A stretch of 22,408 bases of DNA from JBFXIE01 sp050176255 (GTDB lineage Bacteria > Pseudomonadota > Gammaproteobacteria > Burkholderiales > Burkholderiaceae_C), in the NCBI RefSeq assembly GCF_050176255.1, contig NZ_JBFXIE010000051.1; one strand, given 5' to 3'. Both the position numbers and the translations under genes were made by a program. Under the pieces are notes generated by a model. The model did no database searches. It was not told the DNA's origin and saw only the letters and a list, made by a program, of their open reading frames with translations. Below are positions 16,296 to 22,408 of the stretch, piece after piece (the stretch's first letter is position 1; each line of letters opens with the position of its first letter).

Positions 16296-19200
16296 TCATG
16301 CCGACCGACGCTGGCTGCCCGCCGGGTCGCGCCAGCGATCCATCAGCGCGTACCACTTCTTGCGGGCCACCTGCAGGTGACGCAGCTTCACATGGCCGTA
16401 ACCACGGATGTCCTCGGGGATGCGGGCAATCTCCACGGCCAGCGGCAGGCGCTCGGGGGTGAGGCCCGCCAGCAGCTCGTCGATGCACGCGCGGTATTCG
16501 CGGACCAGTGCCCGCTCGGTCTGGCGCTCTGCGGTGCGGCCGAAGATGTCCAGCGCCGTGCCGCGCAGGCCCTTCATGCGCGCCAGCACAGCCAGGGCCT
16601 TGCGCATCCACGGGCCGTAGCTTTGCTTGAGCGCCTCGCCCCGGTCGTTGTGCCGGGCCAGCAGGGGCGGCGCCATGTGGTGCACGATGCGCCAGTCGCC
16701 CTCGAACATGCCCTCCAGCCGGGCGGTGAAGACCGGGTCGGTGTGCAGGCGCGCCACCTCGTACTCGTCCTTGTAGGCCATCAGCTTGAACAGGTAGCGC
16801 GCCACCGCCTCGGTCAGGCGCGTGCCCTGGCCCAGCGGCTCCTCGGCCGCGCGCACCTTGTCCACAAAGGCGCGGTATTCGGCGGCGTAGGCCGCGTGCT
16901 GGTAGCCGACCAGAAAATCTTCGCGCCGGGCGATGGTCTCGGCCAGAGCGGGTTTTTTGACAAACTGGATCACCTGCGCGGTCTGCCGGGTGGCCGCATA
17001 CAGCGCCTGCACGCCCGCCAGGTCGTGCGCGCAGCGGCGGCCCCATTCAAAGGCCGCCTGATTGTTGGCCACCTGCACACCGTTCAGCTCCATGGCCCGC
17101 ATCAGCGCAGCATGCGACAGCGGCACACGGCCCTTTTGCCAGACATAGCCCAGCATCAGCGGGTTGGTGTAGATGCTGTCGCCCAGCAACTGCACGGCGG
17201 CCTGTTCGGCGTCGAACACCCCCAGGAAATCGGCGCCCACGGCGGTGGCAATCGCCGCCTCGCAGCTCTCGGCCGGAAATTGCCAGTTGGGGTTGTGCAC
17301 AAAGGCGGCAGTCGGCGTGCCGTGGCTGTTGAGCGCGACAAAGGTGCGCCCCGGCCGCATGACGGCCAGCGTGGCTGCGTTGGCGGTCACGATGGGGTCG
17401 CAGCCGATGACCAGGTCGGCCTTGGCCGTGTCCACCTTGGTGGTGTGGATGGCGCCCTGCCGGTTGGCGATCTGCACATGGCTCCAGGTGGCGCCGCCTT
17501 TTTGCGCCAGCCCTGCCGCATCTTGCGTGATGACGCCCTTGCCCTCCAGGTGCGCGGCCATGCCCAGCAGCGACCCGATGGTGATCACCCCCGTGCCGCC
17601 CACGCCGGCCACGACGATGCCCCACGCGGCTTCGGCCACCGGCAGCACCGGCTCGGGGATGGGCGCCATCGCGGTCAGATCGCCCTTCTTGTCGGTCTTG
17701 TCCTGCCTGGGCTTTCTGAGCTGGCCGCCCTCGATGGTGACGAAGCTCGGGCAAAAGCCCTTCAGGCACGAGTAGTCCTTGTTGCAGGTGTTCTGGTTGA
17801 TGCGGCGCTTGCGGCCAAACTCCGTCTCCACCGGCTCCACCGACAGGCAGTTGGACTGGACGGAGCAGTCGCCGCAGCCCTCGCACACCAGTTCGTTGAT
17901 CACCACGCGCCGGGCCGGGTCGGTCATGCTGCCGCGCTTGCGGCGGCGGCGCTTTTCGGTGGCGCAGGTCTGGTCGTAGATGAGGGCGGTGCAGCCTGGC
18001 ACCTCGCGCAGCTCGCGCTGGATGCGGTCGAGCTCGTCGCGGTGAAAGACCTCCACACCCGGCGGCAGGTCGTTGAGCAGCTCGTGGTGCTTGGCGCGGG
18101 CCGGGTTGGCGTCCAGGCTGTGCGTGCGGCCGTGGTACTTGGCGGGCTCGTCGGTCACCACCACCAACTTAGCCACGCCCTCGGCGCGCAAGCTGTGGGC
18201 GATCTGCGCCACCGAATGTCCCTCGGGGCGCTCGCCCACCTGCTGGCCGCCGGTCATGGCCACCGCGTCGTTGTACAGAATTTTGTAGGTGATGTTGGCG
18301 CCCGAGGCAATGCTCTGGCGAATGGCCAGCAGCCCGCTGTGAAAGTAGGTGCCGTCGCCCAGATTGGCGAACACATGCCGGTCTTTGCTGAACGGCGCCT
18401 GCCCCACCCAGGTCACGCCTTCGCCGCCCATCTGGGTGAAGGTGCTGGTGTTGCGGTCGGGCATCCAGGTGGTCATGTAGTGGCAGCCAATGCCGGCCAC
18501 GGCGCGCGAGCCCTCGGGCACGCGGGTGCTGGTGTTGTGCGGGCAGCCGCTGCAAAACCACGGCATGCGCTCGCCCGTATCCCGCTTTTCCTGTGCCAGC
18601 CCGCGTTCGCGCGCATCCAGGATGGCGATGTGCGCATCCATGCGCGCCGCCACGTCGCCCGGCACGCCCAGCTTGCGCAGACGCCTGGCGATGGCGCGCG
18701 CGATGATGGCGGGCGTCAGGTCGGCCTTGGGGCGCAGCAGCCAGTTCTGGCTGGGGTTGGGCATGCTCCACTCGCCGCCGGTGTTGTCGCCCTCTTGCTC
18801 GTCAAACTTGCCCAGCACGTTGGGGCGCACGTCCGGGCGCCAGTTGTACAGCTCTTCTTTCAGCTGGTATTCGATGACCTGGCGTTTTTCTTCCACTACC
18901 AGAATTTCTTGCAGCCCCTGGGCAAAGTCGCGCGTGATGGTGGCCTCCAGCGGCCAGACCACATTGACCTTGTGCACCCGTATGCCAACGCTGCGGCAGG
19001 TGTCGTCGTCCAGGCCCAGATCAATGAGCGCCTGGCGCATGTCGTTGTAGGCCTTGCCGCTGGCGATGATGCCGAAGCGGTCATTCGGCGTGGCCACCAC
19101 GTTGTGGTTGAGCCGGTTGGCACGCACATAGGCCAGCGCGGCGTACCACTTGTAGTCCATCAGGCGCGCCTCTTGCTCCAGGGGCGCGTCGGGCCAGCGG

Positions 19201-19940
19201 ATGTGCAGGCCGCCGGGCGGCATGGTGAAGTCCTCGGGCAGCACGATCTTCACGCGGTCCGGCTCCACCGACACGCTGCTGGACGACTCCACCACCTCCT
19301 GAATGGTCTTGAGCCCCGACCACAGGCCCGAAAAGCGGCTCATGGCAAACGCATGCAGTCCCATGTCCAGAATGTCCTGCACGCTGCTGGGAAAGAACAC
19401 CGGCGTGCCGCAGGCCTTGAAGATGTGGTCGCTCTGGTGCGCTGCGGTGCTGCTTTTGCTGATGTGGTCATCCCCCGCCACGGCGATCACGCCGCCATGC
19501 CGGGCCGTGCCGGCCATGTTGGCGTGCTTGAACACATCGGCGCAGCGGTCCACCCCCGGCCCCTTGCCATACCAGATACCGAACACGCCGTCGTACTTTT
19601 TGCTTTGCGGGTACAGGTCCAGCTGCTGCGTGCCCCACACCGCCGTGGCGGCCAGTTCCTCGTTCACGCCGGGCTGAAAGACGATGTGGTTGTCCGCCAG
19701 GTATTTCTTGGCCGCCCACAGCGACTGGTCGTAAGTGCCCAGCGGGCTGCCGCGATAGCCGCTGATGAAGCCCGCGGTGTTCAGCCCCGCGGCCACGTCG
19801 CGCTGGCGCTGCAGCATGGGCAGGCGCACCAGGGCCTGCACGCCGCTCATGAAGGCACGGCCATGGGCCAGGGTGTATTTGTCGTCGAGCGTGACGGTTT
19901 CGAGCGCGCGGCGGACCGACTCAGGTAGCGGGGCGTTCAT
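16296..19940 (-). CDS. fused indolepyruvate/2-oxoacid:ferredoxin oxidoreductase
   Basis: A 1214-residue single-chain enzyme that oxidatively decarboxylates an aryl- or branched 2-oxoacid (indolepyruvate type) to acyl-CoA and passes electrons to ferredoxin. Order: N-terminal thiamine-pyrimidine domain (from about 30, SGYRGSPLGTYDQ), CSGCPHN near 462, TPP/Mg motif GDGTYFHSG (G528-D529-G530) with NDAVAMTGGQ, an iron-sulfur region with C686, C689, C692, C698, C719, C725 and C730, the gamma-type domain starting GVGGTGVITIG (G779) and a C-terminal DUF6537-like region. The frame runs upstream, but AAGGAGGTG just before ATG 19940 and the family-like MNAPLPES decide the start. Substrate is inference; a role in aromatic amino acid breakdown is likely. 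No separate ferredoxin gene is nearby. Confidence 0.93.
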   Translation of the reverse strand: MNAPLPESVRRALETVTLDDKYTLAHGRAFMSGVQALVRLPMLQRQRDVAAGLNTAGFISGYRGSPLGTYDQSLWAAKKYLADNHIVFQPGVNEELAATAVWGTQQLDLYPQSKKYDGVFGIWYGKGPGVDRCADVFKHANMAGTARHGGVIAVAGDDHISKSSTAAHQSDHIFKACGTPVFFPSSVQDILDMGLHAFAMSRFSGLWSGLKTIQEVVESSSSVSVEPDRVKIVLPEDFTMPPGGLHIRWPDAPLEQEARLMDYKWYAALAYVRANRLNHNVVATPNDRFGIIASGKAYNDMRQALIDLGLDDDTCRSVGIRVHKVNVVWPLEATITRDFAQGLQEILVVEEKRQVIEYQLKEELYNWRPDVRPNVLGKFDEQEGDNTGGEWSMPNPSQNWLLRPKADLTPAIIARAIARRLRKLGVPGDVAARMDAHIAILDARERGLAQEKRDTGERMPWFCSGCPHNTSTRVPEGSRAVAGIGCHYMTTWMPDRNTSTFTQMGGEGVTWVGQAPFSKDRHVFANLGDGTYFHSGLLAIRQSIASGANITYKILYNDAVAMTGGQQVGERPEGHSVAQIAHSLRAEGVAKLVVVTDEPAKYHGRTHSLDANPARAKHHELLNDLPPGVEVFHRDELDRIQRELREVPGCTALIYDQTCATEKRRRRKRGSMTDPARRVVINELVCEGCGDCSVQSNCLSVEPVETEFGRKRRINQNTCNKDYSCLKGFCPSFVTIEGGQLRKPRQDKTDKKGDLTAMAPIPEPVLPVAEAAWGIVVAGVGGTGVITIGSLLGMAAHLEGKGVITQDAAGLAQKGGATWSHVQIANRQGAIHTTKVDTAKADLVIGCDPIVTANAATLAVMRPGRTFVALNSHGTPTAAFVHNPNWQFPAESCEAAIATAVGADFLGVFDAEQAAVQLLGDSIYTNPLMLGYVWQKGRVPLSHAALMRAMELNGVQVANNQAAFEWGRRCAHDLAGVQALYAATRQTAQVIQFVKKPALAETIARREDFLVGYQHAAYAAEYRAFVDKVRAAEEPLGQGTRLTEAVARYLFKLMAYKDEYEVARLHTDPVFTARLEGMFEGDWRIVHHMAPPLLARHNDRGEALKQSYGPWMRKALAVLARMKGLRGTALDIFGRTAERQTERALVREYRACIDELLAGLTPERLPLAVEIARIPEDIRGYGHVKLRHLQVARKKWYALMDRWRDPAGSQRRSA
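19879..19940 (-). repeat. direct repeat, downstream copy (5' end of oxidoreductase gene)
   Basis: The first 62 bases of the oxidoreductase gene, from its ATG onward. They match 20034-20095 at 58 of 62 positions, 155 bp apart in direct orientation. Three differences are synonymous and one changes Val to Ile. Confidence 0.93.
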
Positions 19941-20095
19941 CGTGCACCTCCTTCGCAAGCGCGCTCGTCGCCAAATCCACTGCGCCCGGCTGCGCCGTTC
20001 GCTGCGTAGTTGTGGCGCAACCCGCTGTGCGGGTTGTCGTCGAGCGTGACGGTTTCGAGCGCGCGGCGGATCGACTCGGGCAGTGGGGCGTTCAT
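19937..20095 (-). CDS. 52-residue leader ORF made from a duplicate of the oxidoreductase start
   Basis: Begins at ATG 20095 with MNAPLPESIRRALETVTLDD, the same as the oxidoreductase N-terminus except for one Val/Ile difference, then continues as an unrelated tail (NPHSGLRHNYAANG...). GGAGAC upstream gives it a plausible ribosome site of its own. Its TGA shares ATGA with the oxidoreductase start codon, and the strong AAGGAGGTG of the main gene lies inside its last codons. The sequence therefore shows an upstream ORF arranged for translational coupling. Whether the peptide is made or has any function is unknown; it may be only a remnant of a tandem duplication. Confidence 0.5.
   Translation of the reverse strand: MNAPLPESIRRALETVTLDDNPHSGLRHNYAANGAAGRSGFGDERACEGGAR
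20019..20035. repeat. perfect hairpin at the duplication boundary
   Basis: AACCCGC-TGT-GCGGGTT, seven paired bases with a three-base loop. The duplicated segment (20034-20095) ends within its last two bases, so the hairpin marks the junction between duplicate and spacer. In the minus-strand transcript it would fold inside the leader ORF. Confidence 0.7.
20034..20095 (-). repeat. direct repeat, upstream copy
   Basis: Upstream partner of 19879-19940, containing an ATG, 20 conserved codons and a nearby ribosome site. It supplies the N-terminal half of the leader ORF. Confidence 0.93.
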
Positions 20096-20115
20096 GGCTT
20101 GTCTCCGTGGTGGCC

Positions 20116-20144
20116 TGCGGCGCCTCGTAAGCGCCGCATTTTTT
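20116..20144 (+). terminator. terminator-shaped hairpin in the oxidoreductase 5' region
   Basis: TGCGGCGC-CTCGTAA-GCGCCGCA is an 8-bp stem followed directly by TTTTTT on the plus strand, the form of a Rho-independent terminator. No plus-strand gene lies upstream for many kilobases, so it may stop antisense transcription. In the minus-strand message it would be a 5' leader hairpin about 20 bases before the first start codon. Confidence 0.55.
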
Positions 20145-20315
20145 GCGCAGTGTAGGCCCGACAAACCGGCAGGTGTGTTCTTTGTTGCCCGCATTTGCAC
20201 CAATGCGCGCACGCTGCGGCAGGACGCACGCGCGCCCAGGCCGCAAGGCCCCGCCCGCCACGCGCGGTGGATGCCGGCCTGCACGGGCGCATGACGGTGG
20301 TCAAAAGCGTGCGAT

Positions 20316-20372
20316 TGCTACGTTATCAATAGCTGCTAGCGCTTGTCCTATAAGCGCTGGAGGCACTTTTGC
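20316..20372 (-). repeat. dispersed ~57-bp intergenic repeat, copy E (inverted)
   Basis: Opposite orientation to copies A to D. It contains the clearest hairpin of the family, AGCGCTT-GTCCTAT-AAGCGCT (20338-20358), a perfect 7-bp stem. It ends 30 bp from the stop codon of the small flagellar-like gene. Confidence 0.82.
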
Positions 20373-20402
20373 CCCACAGTCCTCAGACCCATGCCGCCAA
20401 GC

Positions 20403-20708
20403 TCAGGCGCGCACGTCCAGCAGGGCGCCCGCCATGTCGTCGGCGCGGCGCAGCACCAGCGCGTTGGCCTTGAAGGCGTAGGTGGCGCTGATCTGCTGCA
20501 CCGCCTCTTGCTCCAGGGCCACGCCGGGCGTGGCGGCAGGGGTGGCGACACGCGCCTGCACGCCGCCCGGCTGCTGCGCAGCCTGCAGATCCACCACCTG
20601 ACTGCGAAAGCCCGGGGTGTTCATGTTGGCCACGTTGTGGGCGCTGCTGTCCATGCGCAGCTGCGCGGCCTGCAGGCCGGATCGGGCGATGGAAAAAAGG
20701 GCGGTCAT
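20403..20708 (-). CDS. miniature flagellar rod/hook-like protein
   Basis: A 101-residue protein that joins the two ends of flagellar axial proteins with little between. Residues 1-35 (FSIARSGLQAAQLRMDSSAHNVANMNTPGFRSQ) match the N-terminal rod motif. Residues 62-101 (GVALEQEAVQQISATYAFKANALVLRRADDMAGALLDVRA) match the C-terminal motif of FlgC/FlgE-type proteins. FlgC itself is usually about 135 residues, so this is short but looks intact. No other flagellar gene is nearby. The frame extends upstream, but ATG 20708 gives the family-like start. It might be a minor rod component or an unlinked paralogue; its role is unknown. Confidence 0.8.
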   Translation of the reverse strand: MTALFSIARSGLQAAQLRMDSSAHNVANMNTPGFRSQVVDLQAAQQPGGVQARVATPAATPGVALEQEAVQQISATYAFKANALVLRRADDMAGALLDVRA

Positions 20709-20734
20709 GGTGGTTTCATTATCGGCCGGCTGGC

Positions 20735-20754
20735 CCGCGGCTTGAACGCCGCGG
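20735..20754. promoter_or_regulatory. inverted repeat between the flagellar-like and aminotransferase genes
   Basis: CCGCGGC-TTGAAC-GCCGCGG has perfect 7-base arms in a 154-bp divergent intergenic region, a plausible operator position. No regulator is known. In such GC-rich DNA a chance palindrome is possible. Confidence 0.3.
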
Positions 20755-20862
20755 CGCCCATTGCCGCGCCATGCCCGTGGCGCGCTGGCTGGACTCATGG
20801 CAAACCGGGGTATCCCCAGGCGCCGCCGTGGCCAACAATCGGCGACTATCCAGGAGACCCGC

Positions 20863-22221
20863 ATGCCCTTCACCGCCATCGCCCCCCACCCCGGCGCCGC
20901 CGTGCGCACCGACGCCGCCTGGCTGGACGCGCACTGGATGCCTTTTACCGGTAACCGCGACTTCAAGGCCCGGCCGCGCATGATCGTGGCCGGTCAGGGC
21001 GCCTACTACACCGACGGCGACGGCCGCAAGATTTTTGACGGCCTGTCGGGCCTGTGGTGCGCGGGCCTGGGCCACGGCCGCAAGGACATTGCCGACGCGA
21101 TTGGCCGCGCCGCCGCCCGGCTGGACTACGCGCCGGCCTTCCAGTTCGGCCACCCGGCGTCGTTTGCGCTGGCCAACCAGATCAAGGCGCTGACGCCCGC
21201 GGGACTGGACTATGTGTTCTTCACCGGCTCGGGCTCGGAGGCGGCCGACACGTCCCTGAAGATGGCGCGGGCCTACTGGCGCGCCAGGGGCCAGGCGGGC
21301 AAGACGCGCCTGATCGGCCGCGAGAAGGGCTACCACGGCGTCAACTTTGGCGGCATTTCGGTGGGCGGCATGGTGGGCAACCGCAAGACCTTCGGCCAGG
21401 GCGTGGAGGCCGACCACCTTCCCCACACCCAGCCGCCCGCGGGCTCGTTTTACCGGGGCATGCCCGGCACCGACGGCCGCGCGCTGGCCGACCGGCTGCT
21501 GGACGTGATCGCGCTGCACGACGCGAGCAACATCGCCGCCGTGATCATCGAGCCGTTCTCGGGCTCGGCGGGGGTGGTGATTCCGCCTGCGGGCTACCTG
21601 CAGCGCATCCGCGAGATTTGCACGCAAAACGACATCCTGCTGATTTTTGACGAGGTGATCACCGGCTTTGGCCGCTGCGGCGGCTGGACGGGCGCCGAGG
21701 TGTTTGGCGTGACGCCCGACATCCTCAACTTTGCCAAGCAGGTGACCAACGGCGCGCAGCCGCTGGGCGGCGTGGTGGCCAGCAAGGAGATTTACGACAC
21801 CTTCATGGCCGCGGGCGGGCCCGGGTACATGCTGGAGTTTGCGCACGGCTACACCTATTCGGCCCACCCCGTGGCCTGCGCGGCGGGCATGGCGGTGCTG
21901 GACATCCTGCAAAAAGAGGACATGCCCGGCCGCGTGAAGGCCCTGGCGCCGCATTTCGAGCGCGCCGTGCACGGCCTGAAGGGCGCGCGGCATGTGCTGG
22001 ACATCCGCAACTTCGGCCTGGCAGCAGGCTTCACCATTGCCGCGCTGCCGGGCGAGCCCGCGCGCCGCCCCTACGAGGTGGCCATGAAGTGCTGGGACAA
22101 GGGCTTTTATGTGCGTTATGGCGGCGACACCATTCAACTGGCGCCGCCCTTCATCAGTACCGAAGCCGAGATCGACCGCCTGGTCAGCGCGCTGGGCGAC
22201 GCGCTGGCGGAGACGGACTGA
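20863..22221 (+). CDS. class III aminotransferase, omega-amino acid:pyruvate type
   Basis: A 452-residue PLP enzyme predicted to transfer an amino group from an omega-amino acid such as beta-alanine, or a similar amine, to pyruvate. Motifs: WMPFTGNRDFK near the start, GLWCAGLGHGRKDI, the phosphate-binding FFTGSGSEAADTSLKMAR, GYHGVNFGGISVGG, LLIFDEVITGFGR with D263 (binds the pyridine nitrogen) and NFAKQVTNGAQPLGG with K292, the lysine that forms the Schiff base. Length and motif order match beta-alanine--pyruvate transaminases; the exact amine is inference. AGGAG six bases upstream selects ATG 20863 over earlier in-frame codons. It is divergent from the flagellar-like gene. Repeat copy F begins at the base after its stop. 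Confidence 0.93.
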   Translation: MPFTAIAPHPGAAVRTDAAWLDAHWMPFTGNRDFKARPRMIVAGQGAYYTDGDGRKIFDGLSGLWCAGLGHGRKDIADAIGRAAARLDYAPAFQFGHPASFALANQIKALTPAGLDYVFFTGSGSEAADTSLKMARAYWRARGQAGKTRLIGREKGYHGVNFGGISVGGMVGNRKTFGQGVEADHLPHTQPPAGSFYRGMPGTDGRALADRLLDVIALHDASNIAAVIIEPFSGSAGVVIPPAGYLQRIREICTQNDILLIFDEVITGFGRCGGWTGAEVFGVTPDILNFAKQVTNGAQPLGGVVASKEIYDTFMAAGGPGYMLEFAHGYTYSAHPVACAAGMAVLDILQKEDMPGRVKALAPHFERAVHGLKGARHVLDIRNFGLAAGFTIAALPGEPARRPYEVAMKCWDKGFYVRYGGDTIQLAPPFISTEAEIDRLVSALGDALAETD

Positions 22222-22276
22222 CTATTGATTTGATAGCTGGTGGCGCTTGTTGATAAAGGGCTGGAGGCTTTTTTGG
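22222..22276 (-). repeat. dispersed ~57-bp intergenic repeat, copy F (inverted)
   Basis: Begins immediately after the aminotransferase stop codon, in the same orientation as copy E. Read on the minus strand it gives CCAAAAAAGCCTCCAGCCC, then AAGCGCCACCAGCTAT and ends in ATAG. Confidence 0.8.
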
Positions 22277-22305
22277 CTCGCCCCTCACCCCCGCCCTTGT
22301 ATCTT

Positions 22306-22408
22306 CTAAACCTCGAAGTTCAGGACATGGTTTCGGAAAGTTGTCCACAGCCTGATAGCCCTCTGGGAGCTGTGAGCATCCCGTGGGAGAGCATGCGGCG
22401 TGGACAGC
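22306..22408 (-). CDS. possible 3' end of a gene entering from the right edge
   Basis: On the minus strand a frame is open from the window edge to TAG at 22308-22306 (33 codons, ending FRNHVLNFEV). I do not recognise it, and such a short open frame may be chance. The segment is lower in GC than the aminotransferase gene. Nothing else is visible here. Confidence 0.15.
   Translation of the reverse strand, partial: LSTPHALPRDAHSSQRAIRLWTTFRNHVLNFEV

Larger units (their letters stand above)
20096..20402. other. noncoding stretch upstream of the oxidoreductase leader
   Basis: No convincing gene in these 307 bp. On the minus strand it should hold the oxidoreductase promoter and 5' untranslated region: TACACT (20154-20149) is a possible -10 without a clear -35, followed by an A-run and a strong hairpin (20116-20138). 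Repeat copy E occupies 20316-20372. Confidence 0.6.

Noticed and set aside
16377..19928. Very long plus-strand open frame (1183 codons) opposite the oxidoreductase
   Set aside because: It is an antisense frame of a high-GC gene: composition is Ala/Gly/His/Val/Gln-rich without any motif, whereas the minus strand encodes clear TPP and iron-sulfur motifs.
19941..20261. N-terminal extension of the oxidoreductase to about 1321 residues
   Set aside because: The added residues are arginine-rich noise, and a near-consensus ribosome site directly precedes ATG 19940.
22341..22349. DnaA-box-like TTGTCCACA and nearby GTGGACAG as a possible replication origin
   Set aside because: Only one near-consensus site, no AT-rich region and no dnaA/dnaN or parAB neighbours; expected by chance.

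Overview
This is a GC-rich (roughly 70% in most genes), gene-dense chromosomal window. Gene content and protein style (YajC-SecD-SecF, RecA-RecX, a DUF1631 protein, a monofunctional BirA, a fused 2-oxoacid:ferredoxin oxidoreductase) point to a betaproteobacterium, most likely of the Comamonadaceae (Acidovorax/Alicycliphilus-like). The family assignment is inference. I see no rRNA, tRNA, CRISPR array, phage module or complete insertion sequence.

Layout. 1-962 (minus) is the 5' two-thirds or less of topB, cut by the window edge. Divergent from it, 1069-3444 (plus) holds a SET-domain lysine methyltransferase with a histone-H1-like basic tail, birA starting on a TTG that overlaps the SET stop codon, and a SPOR-type cell-envelope protein. 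3466-8234 (minus) holds, in transcription order, a MarR regulator, an OmpR-type response regulator, a low-GC membrane-anchored protein of unknown function, a TctE-like sensor kinase and an N-formylglutamate amidohydrolase. 8394-10094 (plus) is recA-recX behind a LexA-like box. 10265-15972 (minus) is a DUF1631 gene and yajC-secD-secF. 16296-19940 (minus) is a 1214-residue fused indolepyruvate/2-oxoacid:ferredoxin oxidoreductase preceded by a small coupled ORF made from a duplicate of its own 5' end. 20403-20708 (minus) is a miniature flagellar rod-like protein, and 20863-22221 (plus) is an omega-amino acid:pyruvate-type aminotransferase.

Most of the window is core housekeeping: DNA topology and repair, protein export, biotin loading and envelope maintenance. 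The less ordinary parts are: (i) six copies of a ~57 bp intergenic repeat with two potential hairpins, one supplying the end of the kinase gene and one lying against the recX start; (ii) the low-GC gene between a response regulator and its presumed kinase; (iii) the duplicated gene head and ATGA-coupled leader ORF before the oxidoreductase; (iv) the SET protein; (v) the isolated mini flagellar protein. I found no clear new multi-gene system. The best leads are (i) to (iii).
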